Part shown: one piece after another, positions 35,032 to 49,299 of the stretch
Layout: each line of letters starts with the position of its first letter
Position numbering within the stretch: the first letter of the stretch is position 1
From: Panax quinquefolius
Lineage: Eukaryota; Streptophyta; Magnoliopsida; Apiales; Araliaceae
Direction: 5' to 3'
NCBI GenBank assembly: GCA_020205615.1
Contig: CM035151.1
Coordinates: 47,049,409-47,113,408 of the forward strand
DNA length: 64,000 nt
The notes under the pieces: model-generated
What the model was told of the DNA's origin: nothing
The model's database searches: none
Seen by the model: the letters and a program-made list of their open reading frames with translations, nothing else
Program-made: the position numbers and the translations under genes

Positions 35032-37618
35032 TGTGACGCCCCCAAATTCGGGTACTTGAAACCCAAACTCGGTGCTTCACGATACCATTTCTATAAGCTG
35101 AATAATACTAATAATAATAACAATAATATAAAATTCAAACTTAATTTACATATATCAATGTCTAATCCCAAGTACGTAACCTTTACTACAATACATTACA
35201 TGATAGATAATAAATATCATTGTCTTAATAAACTATAACTATTACACAACATAATATAAATCTCATTCGAATAGCTTTCCTTTCCCCTTGTTCTTGTCTG
35301 AACCTTCTGGTTGATCATACTTAACTGAAAATATTTAAATTTAAAGCAAGAATGAGCATTTAATTGCCCAGCAAGTAATAACAACAATATATATTAGCTG
35401 AAAGAATTAAATGTTTTTTTTGAAAGATACTTCTACAACGAATCAACAGTTGTGAAGTAAGCTAAACCAATAATAAAAATATATCACTTCCATATGTAAT
35501 CTTTGAAACTACGTATAGACTATAACTGGAGATCAGTCGACAGACTATGAACATTATTTTTCATTTTCGCTAGGATTTAGCAGAACTTCATCCGTAAACC
35601 GTCATAACTTACGAACATGAGGGTGATCTGTCCAATGTGCCCTGTATTGATCAATACTACATGAAAGAACGATATTATCGTTCACTCTATCCACATTAGG
35701 TGCAAAAAAGTTTTCCCATATTCGGGATGTTCATAATTAGTCGGGAATCCAAACCAAAATAATCTGGTTGGATACAATAACGTTCTATCTTGTTCAACAA
35801 TATTTTTATGTTTAGCTGAATCAAATAGCTTAGACGGCTTTTAAGTCAACGTATACATACTTGAAATCAATAAGTATGTCTCAACATATGATTAAATAAA
35901 ATGGTTATCTAAGTGGGGACACTTGTCTAACCCTATATATGAAATAACGAATAAAATAAATATCTGAATTATACAATAATACAATGATTGGATAATGTAA
36001 AAACTTGTATGAATATAAAGATTGAATACATAATCAATAATAACATAGTTAATAATCTGGCACAATAATAATTGGAGTAAGTTTAGGAACTTGCATAACA
36101 TGATATACCTGTTGCACAAAATAAAAGTAGTGCATAAGGTTTAGATACTTGCCTGAGCTGCTGCTTACAATAACGCAACTTAGTTCTATCTTTTATATCA
36201 AAACCTATCATTAATAAGATCATTCGTTCGATTAGAATAATATATCATATCACATAGTACTGCTAATTGCAGTCAGCACATAACCTAATCACATTGTCAC
36301 ATATATTTAACAGTCATTACATCATAAACAAACACGTATCTAGTCAAATTATCTAAGTCCAAATCAATTTTTGAAATATTTCGATATACCGACGGCTTTA
36401 TCGGGTAAATATCGAGTCTAAGACTCTATCCTGCAGTTCAATAGTCATTTAGATATTTTAAATACCAGTCATATTATTTTTCATAGCCTTATAATAATTT
36501 TTAAATAATTATTATACTTTATCATGAATTTTCAAACTCTGAAATCATTATTAAATGATTTAAATATTAACTAATTATATTATCATTAATATTTAATTGA
36601 TATTAAACTATTGATGAAACCATTGCCAAAATATTAAAGTTATTTATAATAACTCAAAATATTTTTAAAGTATTAATATTACCCTTAAGCGATTTTTAAA
36701 ACATTTAAAATCATTTTTAAATAATTATCAATAATATTTAAGTATTAATGTACTATTTATCCAAATATTAAAAGTCATTAATTATAACTTAAAAATATTT
36801 TAATTCATTTATTTCCTCTTTAAATGATTTTTAAATCAATAAAACCATTTTAAAACTATTTATTTAATATAATTATTAAATAAACTTAATATCATTAATA
36901 TTAATTTTATCAATAATATTGATTTATTAATGAAATTATCCTTTAAATATTAAAAGTTATATTTTATAACTTAAAATATCTTTAAACACTTTATTTTTCA
37001 TTTAAAATGATTTTTCTAATATTAAAATCATTTTTACATTACTTTATTTAATATAATTATTAAATGAATCTAATATCAAAAGTTATATTTTATAACTTAA
37101 AATATTTTATAATCTCTAAATCATTTTTATATAAATTTTAAATCAGTAATTCTATTTTTCATCATTTATTTAATATCTTTATTAAATAACTTAATCATCA
37201 TTAATATCTAATTAATAATGAAAATCATCACAAAATATTAAAAATTATAGAAAATAACTTAAAATATCTTTTTATATAATAACATATTTTTAAATAATTT
37301 TTCATGTATTAAAATCATTTTTAAATAATTTATTTAATATTATACTTAAATAAATTAAATACCTTTTATATCCTAAAAATATTAAATATTTATGAATTAT
37401 ACTTAAAATAATTAAAAACTAATTTTAGGACTTTAAAATAATTTTTAGTAAATTAATTTGTATTTTTAATAATTAAAACTAATTTTCTCTAATTATTTAA
37501 TATAAATATAATTTTCGTAAATTAAATGTCGCTAGTATTCTATATAGCGGCTGTAACCAAATCATATAGGTGTTCTTGAGCACCTTGAATGTTCATGTCA
37601 ACTTTCGTAGGTAGGAGG

Positions 37619-39513
37619 TGAAAGTAGTATGCAATAAAGCCAATCGTGTTTGATGATAAAGTATATACTTTGTAATAATCTTATTCATTTATTAATAAAA
37701 AGTATTAATTTATTAAAGGCTTTTAATTATCTACATGATGTTGTTTTATAATATGTGATAAACCCATTGTTTTAAGCAATGCTTTTAGAATAATGATAAT
37801 GATCATTCTAATGAGATCTAAATTCTTAGAAAGCTTAAAACTAAAATAGTTCCCAATCATTGGATTACTAAATTGGAGATTAGTGAATGGGATAGATTGG
37901 GTACATACGTTAACTTGCTCATTGGATGAGGATGATTGATCTCATGATCATTTGTGTGGAGACACTAAAGCAAGTATGTAGGTGCTTATTAGAGAATAAG
38001 TTCATCGAACATTGGCTCGCTAAGGAATACCTAATGGAGTTTTATTTGCCTCGTCAATAGGAATTCTGTAGTGATAGTAGTACAAGTGATCCTTGGACTT
38101 GAGATCATCATAGTATCTTGTGTATGATGAGTTATACTTTGACTTATTCCTTAAGACCCTTAGGGTATATCAAAAGGTATGCTTGGGTATAATAAGTTGT
38201 ACATGGAGATAATGTATGATCAATAAAGAATCTACCACTTCTAATAAAGAAGAGAAATGTCCTATGTGATTCGATAAATGACAACCCAAGAGTAGTCCTT
38301 GGCAAGGCGTAATGAAATTAGAAAGGAGTTTTTAATTTGCGTTATTTGGAGTTGTGCATTTAAGGATCGAAATACATATAATTAAATAAAATAAGACTTC
38401 GACAAGTAATTTCATGTCTTATATTTAATTGGGACATTGTAGATGGTGGAAGGATTGAATTGTATTGGTAACTATTTACTCAAAGGTTCTTTAATGATTA
38501 ATGTTGAAATCTATATTATCCGGAAAGTCGTTGATCGCTAGGGAGACTTATCCCTATTGTAGAATAAATATTATTTATTTAAATAAATTAATTGTTTAAT
38601 TTATTTATTTAAATAAGATTAGAATTGTTCTAATTGATTTATTCACAACCTAGGTTTAATATGGAGAACCTAAAGGGTCACACCATAAAAGGAAGAATAA
38701 TTATTTAAGAAGTTAATGGCATAATCGTATAATAATATGTTATGTATATTTAATTTAATCTATGGTGATAGAATAAATTAAATAGCTTAATATTTATTAT
38801 TTAATATTTTAGAAATATTAAATATAAATTAATAAGAGGAGTCTTATTAATATTATTACAATTATTATTATTTTAATTTCTAAAAGAGTTTAGGAATTAA
38901 TTTAATATAAGTACTCTCATTTATTCCTAATTGGATTAGGAAGGAAAATTAGTTAAAGGAGTTTAATTAATTATCCCTAATAAGATTAGGGAGCTTAATT
39001 AATTAAAAGAATTTAATTAATTAAATAAAACCCAATCCCTTAATTGTTAAGGTGGGTTGCCCACATCTATAAATAAGAGGAGTCTTATTATGGGTGATGT
39101 GGTTGTTGACTTTTACAACTACGTAATAATTCCAATTTGTTGGAGAGTACGCCCTTTCTATAGAGATAGAAAACTAGGGTTGAGCCAATACCCCTTCTTC
39201 TTGAATCTTTATTTTTCCTTGGTGGATCACCTCTAGAGGCCAAACATATGGGTGGCTAACGTTGATCAAAGGAAGGAACAAAACCCCGGTAGATTCAAGT
39301 TGAACGCGAAAGGATTTGGAGGTGAACTTGTACCTGAGGAAGCTCGATCTTCAAGGGTATGATTTTATTCTTTATCTTTTCGTTTAATTAATAATTATGC
39401 ATAAAGGGTGATCCGGGTATATGGTTTGTAAAAAAAATTTAAAACTCTGATTTTACACGTTTCCGCATTTTTTATGCAATTTGATTACGTTATTGAATAT
39501 TACAAACCTAACA
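37619..39513 (+). mobile_element. Left LTR of copia element C
   Basis: 1895 bp, TGAAAGTAGTATGC to AAACCTAACA, with the PBS directly after. It is non-coding. It closely matches 58236-60120 (1885 bp). It differs from the other two copies in its first 60 bases at several C/T or G/A positions where those two agree with each other. The TATA-like region and the conserved TTAATTAA-rich stretch at 38940-39030 are shared by both full copies. Confidence 0.92.
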
Positions 39514-39532
39514 GTGGCATCAGAGCCAAACC
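39514..39532 (+). promoter_or_regulatory. C primer-binding site
   Basis: GTGGCATCAGAGCCAAACC directly follows the LTR end. TGGCATCAGAGCC is one base from the methionine-tRNA core TGGTATCAGAGC. Confidence 0.85.
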
Positions 39533-39834
39533 TTTATGCGAATTATTAATTGTTTTAATTTGATATGTATATTGATTTGTGTTTAGAACAATTTAATTGG
39601 GCATAATTTTATTGTATAAATTTTTTTTAAAAAAAAAAAAGGACCGAATTTTTTTTTTTTGGCATGGCTTGTTGCGCTGTTCCGTTGATATTGGCTTCTT
39701 GGATTCAAAATTGGTGGGTGGCCCACGTGAAACAAAATATGCCCAGGACTTAAACTGCAGGATATCACATTAACATATTAATAGTACACGGAAATGGTAA
39801 TGTGATTCTAAGCATTTAAAATTAAGGAAGCATG

Positions 39835-39891
<57 letters not shown>

Positions 39892-40012
39892 TAGATATTA
39901 TATATATTATTATTATATATACGGTTAATATATATATATATATATATTAGTAATAATTTTATAATTAAAATAAAGTTTATTTTAATCTTAAAATAAAAGG
40001 TTTATTTAATAT
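39533..40012 (+). other. C leader, left part, with poly-A/T runs and AT microsatellites
   Basis: Non-coding leader. It holds an A-run/T-run pair at about 39618-39660, a pure (TA)n run at about 39840-39890 and a second at about 39928-39948. It ends at the CACTA insertion. No gene is seen. Confidence 0.75.
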
Positions 40013-40260
40013 CACTACAAGAAAATCAAAGTATATAGCAGTGGAAGAATGATCGTTATAGATATAAAAAAGACGTCGCTATAGGATATAGCGATAAGTC
40101 ACGATCGTCATTATATAGAAGCCGTCATTTGAAACCTATATGACGATCTTTTTTCTTATATGATCTGGGCCACCGTCGCTAGAAAACTCCACAAAAACGC
40201 TTGGTTGAAGTTTTTTTACCCGTGGCCGCCGTGGTGCCGCTATATCTTCCCCAAATTTTA
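40013..40260. repeat. CACTA terminal and subterminal repeats
   Basis: The terminal CACTACAAGAAAA is followed by ATAGCGA / TCGCTAT words in both orientations (for example at about 40075-40095 and 40170-40180) and several CGTC(A/G) words. Such subterminal repeats are normally where the element's DNA-binding protein acts. Confidence 0.75.
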
Positions 40261-40639
40261 AAGAAAATGTTGTTTCTATACAATAATTTTTATTTATTTT
40301 ACCGTTAAGAAACATAACCACATTCAACCATCCAATCAATATAACATTTACAACTAAAAGAATAAAACAAATAAAGTCTATTAATGTATAATATCATCTA
40401 AATATACATAACCATCCAAAATATCGTTATTATGTATCAAAACAAGACATAACCAACAAAGACATTTAATATATTTTTAGTATCACATCTAACAAATTTT
40501 CATCAAAATAAGTGTTACATATAACAAATTTCCAAGAAAAGACGTGACATGTCAAGGTGTCCTCTATAGATTATTTGATCCGCTAATATCACCATTATCT
40601 CCTTCGTCGTATCGATCCTATAAATTAATTATCAAGTGA

Positions 40640-43000
40640 ACTTGTTAATCCATAAAAACATAATGATAGCCCCAAAAATTTAAGTATAAGTGAAGTGAGA
40701 GAGCAACACCGATTGTTGGATCGAGCATTTTGAACTCGATGAATTCTTCATAAATTTCGCCATAATTGATAATAGTTCATCCACTTTCCTTGCAAAGATC
40801 ATCTCCCTTTTCCCCAAGACCTTTTCAACTCAAATTTTCAATTCTTGATTCTCACGTTGTACCTCATTATTTCAGGTCACGAGGCCCCCAAGTGTTTGTA
40901 GTCGTGGCACCAACTCCACCTGTCAAGTCTACCACGCCGCTCTGGTCCAAGAACTTGTGCAAGTATATCATTCCGTCTCTGCATTCATCGCTTTCACCAA
41001 TGATTCTCGAGTCTTCTTTAACTCAATAATTTTTTTCCGTGAAAATATATAAGGCAAATTATACACAACTTAAATATACAAGGCAACTTAAATATACAAG
41101 GCAATTCAACATAACTTAAAGAAGAGTAGCAAATAATAGTAGTAATTTCGTTATGTTATTCTATTCCACTTACTTAAATGTTCCTTCTTTCTATATTGGT
41201 TACCTATTTAGACATTGTTTTGAGATACCATCTTGTATTTAGCTTCCCGAGTATTGAAAATTAAAATAATTACACTACAACAATGAGTATTGAATTTTAA
41301 AGAGTGAGAGATTGATTTTTCATCGCCACATTTCCTTTGCTCTTCCTCATTGGTTCAGATACCCTATATGCAAACAACAAACATATAGCTTGAAAATTAA
41401 AATAATTACACTAATACAAACTAGAAGAGAAGTAACACTATATTTGTTGAGGTCTATATGATATTGTTTCCGATATTCTTTTCTCGCCTATGAAAAGTCT
41501 TCCGAGTTGTTCATTCCCCGATCTTAGGGGAGAGAATTAGTCCGATAAATGTCAAGTTCATGACATCATATGTTTAGCTAGAACCGCATGTATGGCTATT
41601 TTGACTCTACTTATAAGGTTGGACGTGCATTGCTTTGTCCCATATACAACATGTTCAATGACATTAATTTAGTGTGTAATATAGTAGTCGGCAACTATTT
41701 ATGTAGAATCATTCAATTTAATTTATTCATTCGTCTGTGTTTTTATAAAATGAAATGGTCTCTATTTATGCTTACTAATTTATTTTGTTGATCTTTTGGG
41801 AATTTGATACTCTAGTTTAGTGACTAATTTATTAATGAACAAATTAAAGGTCTATGCTTCTAGAACATATTAAAGTAGGAAGTTTTTCTTGGTGCTCCAT
41901 AATGTGACTTAACTATATTCTTGTAGGATCACAAGATTTAGAATCAAAAGGCTGTGTTTAAATTCATGTAAATGAATGCTCTAAAACAAACTCACACACA
42001 CACACAGGATAAAGAGTTAAAAAACCCATTGTTTGAGGATTGATAAACACGCATCACATTCGAGGATGCTCCCCAGAAATTGAAAGTTATCACTCGAGTG
42101 TGGGATCAGATATACATATCTCGCCGATCAATCTCTTTTTATTTATTTGGTACTACAAATAAAACAAAAAATAGTTCATAATTAATAATAATACTCTATT
42201 TATAAAAGTCTAATACATGATTAACGATAAAAAATATTGAAATAACATCAAATATTACCAATTCACGCTTTTTTTGAATTGATTTAGTGCCCAATGTATG
42301 ACCTACCAACAATTTTTTTTTTCGATTTTCACAATTTTTGTTGCTATATCCCGCATTGTATGTATTTATAAATTAATAATAATATATAACAATAAGTAAG
42401 AATTGATAATACATAAATTAGAATAAACACAAACTCATGCATCATCGTTAGCCAATAATCAACCAACGCAAATTTCATTGATTAGGATTTACTCGATCAT
42501 TGTTGATAAGATTCGCTATCGATTTGGCACTACTACCACTGTGCACAAAATTATTACTCTTTAAGTTAGACTTCCAATCTCTCCACCTATTGTTCATGAT
42601 AGTCATCATTTTTTTCTTAGCATTGGGGTGATCTGTGGTAAATCGTTTCTACAACAAACAAATTTACACATATATTAGTTTGTTTCAATGTGCTTAATGT
42701 CAAATTCTATAAAATGGTATGATTAATAACCCGAATTTCATCCCAAGCCCTTGTCATGTTAGCCTCTCGTCATATTGGACCATGTTGGAGTACTTATTGG
42801 AAAAATTCTCCATCATGAAAGCAAGACACCCGAGAAAAGTGGTTAACTTATGGCCTCTCCCCAACAGTCAACCATTTGATCATAAATTACTTTCTTGGGT
42901 GCATCATCGAAATTTGACCATAATTTTGCTCCCATCGTTGGTCCACGCGCCTCTTAGGTCGAGAACCTAAAAGAGAGAAAGAATCAAGATATATGAACTA
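40640..43000 (-). pseudogene. CACTA second-protein-like remnant (Ptta/En/Spm type)
   Basis: On the minus strand, about 40760-41035 reads as a Gly/Thr-rich piece followed in another frame by QRENQELKIQVEK, a coiled-coil-like heptad pattern typical of the C-terminal part of plant En/Spm accessory proteins. About 42730-42960 gives a further broken stretch (KIMVKFR...FMMENFSNKYSN). The assignment rests on position in the element and this weak resemblance; frames are broken and introns may intervene. Confidence 0.4.
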
Positions 43001-45420
43001 AACAAAACTAAAATATAACATGAGGAACAAATTTCAAATGGTATACATAGACAATATAAAGGTGTATATAGGTAGAGGTCAGACCGATTTTGTGTTTTAA
43101 TCTGTAGGGCTCTTAAAGTACGGATATTTCATAAATCCAACAACCTGTTATTGATGATGCAAGTAGTAGTGATTTGAAATTTTTGGGGTGAAACATCTTT
43201 ATCTCTATGCTTGTTTTTGTGTAAACAAGCCGTGTAATTTCACAACACACATCAGCCGTGTAATGTTTTTCTTTAGTTTAGCTAGTTCATGTTTTGCATT
43301 ATCTTATATTTTACAAATCAATAGTAATTTGATAGTGACACACTTCTTTGAAAATGGACCATTTTGACAAATCCTTGGGTTGCCATTTGATTCAAACAAT
43401 GTTGGTTTTGGGTCTTTCAAGATAGAATCATTCAAAATTTATACAAGCTAAAGTAGTCATCTTAAGTCATAATACAGATCTATACCATTTGAGCTTACGT
43501 TATTCGTAAATCAGATAATATCGCAAGACTTTCTATTAAAGAGCAAAACCTTCACAAAGAATCTTCACTTTTGTAATTTGTGTCATGTCATTCCAACCCC
43601 AAAGAAGCTTATGTCAAGGAACCCGAATAATGATCAATAAATTTCTCCTCCGCTTTCTTTACTTATGCTTGATTCGCCGCAAGCGTAAATTTCAGCTTTT
43701 TAATCACCAGATACTAATTCACTATTCCTCGACACAAGTCCTACCGAATAAAGCAAACTCTTCTCTTGCTTCTATATGTCTCTAAAGACCTAAAACCTTA
43801 AAGCTATGCGATGTCCAAGCAATTTTCGCCCACTTCTAAGCACAATCTCATGTGATCTTCAAAGGTTCACGATAACTCAAGAAACAAGATCAATCCCTTT
43901 ATTAATATTCACAAATATTAATAATAGCTCCAAGTCGACTTGGAACACAGCCCTTCGCTTCCTTCCATGACTAATAAAAAAACCAAAACCCTATCCCTTT
44001 CTTACACCCTTACAAAACCATGAAATACCTAACACTTCATGAAACCGAACACACAAATGTATAATAATTAACCCGTGAACAAACTCAAACCAACAAGCAA
44101 TCAAACATCAACTCTAATAACTAGGTATCGCCTATTGAATCCTTTATTCTCTCAAATTTCTTTCTAAAGTCATATCCTTGGTCAATTCAAGGCATCAAAC
44201 TTACTCTCAACTTCAACTCTTGCCGCCTTCTTGACTTCCACGCATTTTCACTACGATGAAGTAGTCCTCCTTACCTAAATGTCGGTTCTTGTACACCATA
44301 AACATGGTAATCAAATCTCAAAGTTATCATTGCTTATTTTATCTTCACTTGATAACATTTCCAATACCCAGATAAATCTTCCCTTTGTTCGCACATATGA
44401 TTAACATGTTGGAGCAATCGCTTTTATTCATGTACAAAAAACATACTCATAGAATGAATATTGATATTAACTTTTGATTTGTAAATCACACATTTTATAA
44501 CCCTTTTTAATATGTAGGAGCTAAGGAGTAAGCCATGTCCTTTAGTCCCGGCAAGATTTTATAACCCTTTTAATATGCACATTTTATTGTTGAGATTTTT
44601 GTCACTTTTCCAAATATATGTCTATACCTAAAACACTTGCTTCAAGAGTTTTTTTTCTTCTTCGCCTCGACATCAATGTCAGTATTTTAAGAAAATGAAT
44701 GTGACTATATGTGCAAATTCTATCGGATTTTAGGTGCTAGTGTTTATGAACAAGCTCAGAACCAAGTTAATTCTCATGACAATGCAAGTATAAGTGTAGA
44801 TATATGCATGGTACCTTCAACATTCTCATGAATACTTTCCTCCTCTACATGTGGTTCATCGGCATGGATCTCATTATCATTAATTTCCGCCATTGGAACA
44901 GCTTAGCACGAGATCTAGACGCTCTATTAGAAGCCATTAAAGCAACCTCGAGAAACAAAAAAATATGAATGTGACACTCAGAAGAAAAGTTATTAGTTAA
45001 ATCTAATGAACAAGAGAGCTTTCACAGCTTATTAGTTAAATCAAACTAAGTCCCCAAAATTAACAAATACATCCAAATGAAATACATCGAAAATAAGTGG
45101 CTAGCTAATACGTAAATTTGTAGACACCAAGGTGGGGCAGAGAGCAAAGCAGTAGTCCATTTAATTTCCAGCTTTAGTCCAATTTGATCTTCAAATCTAC
45201 TTACATTGAAATGTTGACAAAGAAGTGTGTTTAAAACACTAATAAGATGATGTAGAAAACAAAGTAAAAGCTATACTACATCTTTTGATATTTGCTAGAT
45301 ATTTGCTAATAGTCTAGATATTTGCTAATAGTACAAGGAGCACCAAGATATAATATCAAAAACGGATCTATCAAAGTGTAACGGCTTTCTTTTGGAGAAA
45401 ATGGACAAAGTGTAAAAAAT
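43000..45420. other. CACTA interior without identifiable coding
   Basis: About 2.4 kb with only short open frames on either strand. A (CA)n run lies just left of it at about 41992-42006. At 45470-45560 a pyrimidine-rich strand encodes an Asp/Glu-rich stretch on the minus strand, as often found after DUF4216 in CACTA transposases. Otherwise I see nothing to report. Confidence 0.5.
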
Positions 45421-45699
45421 GATCTATCAATTGTGATGTTTATCCTCTTCATTCTTCGTCATCTTCATTTTCCTCACTATCACCCTCCTCTTCATCTTCG
45501 GACCCTCATCTTCTCCTTCATCTTCGCTCTTCGCTCTTCGCCTTCGCTCCATTCTCATCTTCATTTTCATCAACAATATGTTCAATCATTCGCCCTTTTG
45601 AAACGAGATGTATCAATTTGAGATCCTAGTTTTCGCCACTTTCCTGGTCTTTTTCGTCCATTTTCAACTAATTCAAAGATCAACGCCATTCCTAACCCA

Positions 45700-46290
45700 A
45701 TTTATGTTTTCAATATCAACTTCAGAATCGGAGTGATGAATTCTTCATGGTATTGGGTAAATCGTCACTATCGTAATCTACTTCAAAGATCTTCACATAA
45801 ATCTCTCTGGCTTTTTTCAGATAACCACACGCCAATTGTTATCCCTTTGATCATCAACATAAAATATTTGTTGAACCCCGAGCAGCATTACAAAGGGCTC
45901 ATCGGTTGAACCAAACTTTTGATGATTTACAAGTTGAAGCCATAGTCATCGGGCAACCCTCTATCACGTGCTAAACCGTCATACCACTTACATTTGAATA
46001 GAACAACTTTGCTGATCCATAATAATCTAATTCAACAACATCTTCCAAAATACCAAAGTATTCAACTACATCTTCCTTAGATTTTGATCTCTAAAGCAGA
46101 TGAATATATCCAGTAGTAGTTGCTACCACATATACCCCACTATTCTCGCTGCTCTCCTCTTACTCTCACAACTTGTCGAATGGAATCGATACCCATTTAC
46201 CAAATAACCATCTCCTCTCCCGCCTATCAAATTTGGGCCAAATGCAAGAGCTTGAACTTCCTTTCAAGCATCGTTATTCATAGTTGCCAT
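45700..46290 (-). pseudogene. CACTA transposase, DUF4216-like segment
   Basis: The minus strand reads TDEPFVMLLGVQQIFYVDD and DNNWRVVI in one frame at about 45820-45915. This is the characteristic end of DUF4216, found in plant CACTA transposases after DUF4218. Upstream (about 46120-46280) ...RKEVQALAFGPNLIG and further fragments continue in other frames. Its position after DUF4218 on the same strand fits. Confidence 0.75.
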
Positions 46291-46889
46291 CTACAAAATG
46301 GTAGCGATATATAAGCAAATTCCATCCATTTATTATTAATAACCATTACAAAATTTTGCATAAAATTACGCTCAAATAATGTAGTACTTACATAATTCTT
46401 AAACCATTCAGAAATTCCTTTTTCTTAGCATTGTCAATTTCCTCAAGGCGGCTTTTTGCTTACGCTTTCCACGTCGCAACATATATGAATCTTGCCAAAT
46501 ACTACAAATAAATAAACAAATTAAACAAATTTTTTTTTTGTCATAGCTAATGGCTAACATAAGTTATTAATATTTCAACAATAAATGTCATTCTTTATTT
46601 ACTCACCTTAGATATGACTCAACCTCTCAGACAATTAAATAAGACATACAAAGTGTGCACTCTCGACATCATCGCTACATAGAGTACAAACTTTTGGGAC
46701 ATTAAGAAATCGACCTATGTTTCTAAATACGAGAGAATCTCTTTTCCTTGTTCATATCCAAATTTCATTTCTTCCAACTCGCTTCCACGCAAAGATTGTT
46801 TTGACTCAAATATCTCGAGCAAAATGTAACACATTCTTCAAAGAATATACCCTTCTACAATCAATTCTTCCGATTTACTTTCTATTATG

Positions 46890-47190
46890 TAATATACCCT
46901 TTTAACTTGCCCATGTATCTTCAAAAGCCCACATTTGTCGATATTTAACATTTCCATTTATCTTCGCTTCTTCAAATGAGGTGGACACACAAATGTACCA
47001 TTATATCAAAGAAAGCAGGAGGAAACACCATCTCAAGCTTGCAAAGTATTAACGTAATTTTTTTGTTCAACCGCTCATAATCTTCCGATGTGTTATAGTT
47101 GGAACATAATTCTCTCAAGTAGTTACAAAGTTCAATTATTGTTGAGCGTATATGTCTAGGCAAGTTTCAGTACATCAGATTGCTATTGGA
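46890..47190 (-). pseudogene. CACTA transposase, DUF4218 segment
   Basis: An open piece of 63 codons at 46972-47163 contains PRHIRSTIIELCNYLRELC and, further on, LCKLEMVFPPAFFDIMVHL. This is a well-known signature of the DUF4218 domain that follows the catalytic region in plant CACTA transposases. Identity with the family is obvious by eye. It is broken from its neighbours by stops. Confidence 0.9.
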
Positions 47191-47299
47191 AGTAATTGTT
47201 GCATTAAAATACGGCAAGTCGTGACTTTTAAGACCGAGATCTTCGCCCCTTCAAATTGATGCAACGTGAAATATTTGAAGCATATCCATCGTGTACCTT

Positions 47300-48900
47300 A
47301 ACATTTTTCAACACTTGCAAGAAATCATGTCTTTCTTTCTTAGACATCGAGTAATTTTGCAAATTTTAAAAAGGTACTTTGAATCGCTTTGCTTGCACGG
47401 GTATTCGATGGAGCTCTTCTTATACCCATTTTCATCAAGTCCAATCGTGCTTTTAAATTATCTTTTGACTTTCCTTGCACACTCAACAATGTCCCAATCA
47501 AAGCTATCACAAATGTTTTGGCAATGTGCATTCCATCTTCAGATTGGGCTAAACAAAAGGTTCCGCTAATATGGCAATTCAAAGAAAATAGATTTCTTCC
47601 TCCAATTATGTTTTTGAGTCATGGGAATGGTCTTCGTGCTAGTGGGTGTCTTTCCAAAAGTGACATTAATAGCATTAACTTGTTCAAGAATATCAAACTC
47701 GATGGCACCAACCGAGCTTCACTATGGTCACATTCTCCGTTAAATCTTCGCAGTATCAAACCTATAACTACGACCGACTCCGTAAAAACAACGATGCCCG
47801 ATATAACATTCCTTACTTTGCAATCTACAAGAACGAGTGTTCATTTGACATGATGGACAAGCTAACTTACCTTTAGTACTCCAACCGCATAACATAGCAA
47901 GAGTCGGAAAATCACTAATTGTCCACAACAAAGGTCGCACGATTTGGAACTTTGTACCGTTAGATGATCACACGCTTCAACCCCATTACTCCATAAGTAT
48001 CTTCAACTCCTCAATTAAAGGTTGCATATACACGCCAATATCATTACATGGAGAGTTTGGACCGTGTATTAACAACTGCATGATAAAATACTCCCGCTTC
48101 ATACACATCCATGGTGGTAAGTTATATACAACAATTGTCACCGCCATATACTATACTTGTGACCCATGGGTAAAGGGACTCATGCCATCGGGGGACATCC
48201 GAGTCTTACATTTCGATGTTCTTGAGAGAATGTAGGTACATTGTATCCAAATGCTTCCAAGTCGCAGAGTCACCGGATGACGATTCACTCCATCTTTCCG
48301 TCGCTTACATGATGCCACATCATGTATTTTGCGCTTTCTATGTATATAAATAGCCTCGCAATCTCTAATTAACGCTAAATAACGAATTGCTTCACAACTA
48401 CTTTGCTCCTCTTCGCTTTTTTGTATCTATTTGTGTCTTCTCCGATACAACCATCTCTGGCCTCGCTTCCATCTCGATGATTTGCAAACCGCATAAGACT
48501 CTAATTTTTCATTCTCCTCCAAAAGAGCATACAATCATTCTCGCATGCATCAATCTTCTCATAACCAAACCCTAAATTTCCAACCATTTTCTTCATTTCA
48601 TAAAAATTATCGTGCAAGTTTGCAAATGATGGAAATGATGACTGAACTTACTGAGTAATCCATCAAAGGACACATCACCATTTGCTAACATTTTTATGAT
48701 TGAAAAGCCATACAACGAATGAAAGGATCGCCTCATTTTCACATCCAGATATAAAGGTTGATTGGCCTCGACATGTACTTTTGGTATTTTGAAGCTTCAC
48801 CGATTTACCTAATCTACACCGTGATCCCTAAATATATCATTTACCATCTCGTGCATACGATGCTCATCTTCGGATTGTGATGGTTCTTCGTGAACATCAT
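47300..48900 (-). pseudogene. CACTA TNP2-type transposase catalytic region (transposase 21 family)
   Basis: TNP2-like transposase cuts and rejoins the element at its CACTA ends. On the minus strand the order is a segment with MKKMVGNLGL and CVVCG-like pieces (about 48470-48600), YMQPLIEELK (about 48000), then LLWTISDFPTLAMLCGWSTK with GKLACPSCQ (47800-47935). ECYIGHR follows at about 47810, and further pieces down to 47340 include KGRR- and GMHIAKT-like motifs. All are in the order of plant transposase-21 proteins. At least six frame breaks or stops separate them. Confidence 0.88.
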
Positions 48901-49194
48901 CATTACTCACATCCCCCGACAATCACATCTTCCCTCGATGCACCCAATTCGTAGCCAAACATAAATCCATCACAAATCAAATGTTCACTTAATAAGAGCT
49001 CTAACTGCATCTACCATTTACATTAATTCTTATAATGGGCAAGGAATTCTTCCTGCTACTATGCCCACTTTTTCAAAACCAAAGTCCGTAAATATTCTAT
49101 ATGCTCGCAAGATATTCTCTAGAATATCTTCGTAATTCCATCCACATCTTATCCATAATATTATGTCCCTAAATCAAATTGAACAACCATCGTA

Positions 49195-49260
49195 ATGATA
49201 TCATGATAGAAATCTATCATAATTAATTATGATAATTAATTATCATAATTAAGTACCTTG
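49195..49260. repeat. A+T-rich palindromic cluster
   Basis: ATCATAATTAATTATGAT and ATAATTAATTAT overlap to form nested inverted repeats. They lie upstream of the transposase remnant. The same words recur at 49320-49345. Confidence 0.7.
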
Positions 49261-49299
49261 AATGCCAACCAAACTCCCCGCTTCACTCAAATAAAACAA

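Noticed and set aside
39840..39950. A regulatory role for the (TA)n runs
   Set aside because: They are plain microsatellites with no neighbouring feature to support one.
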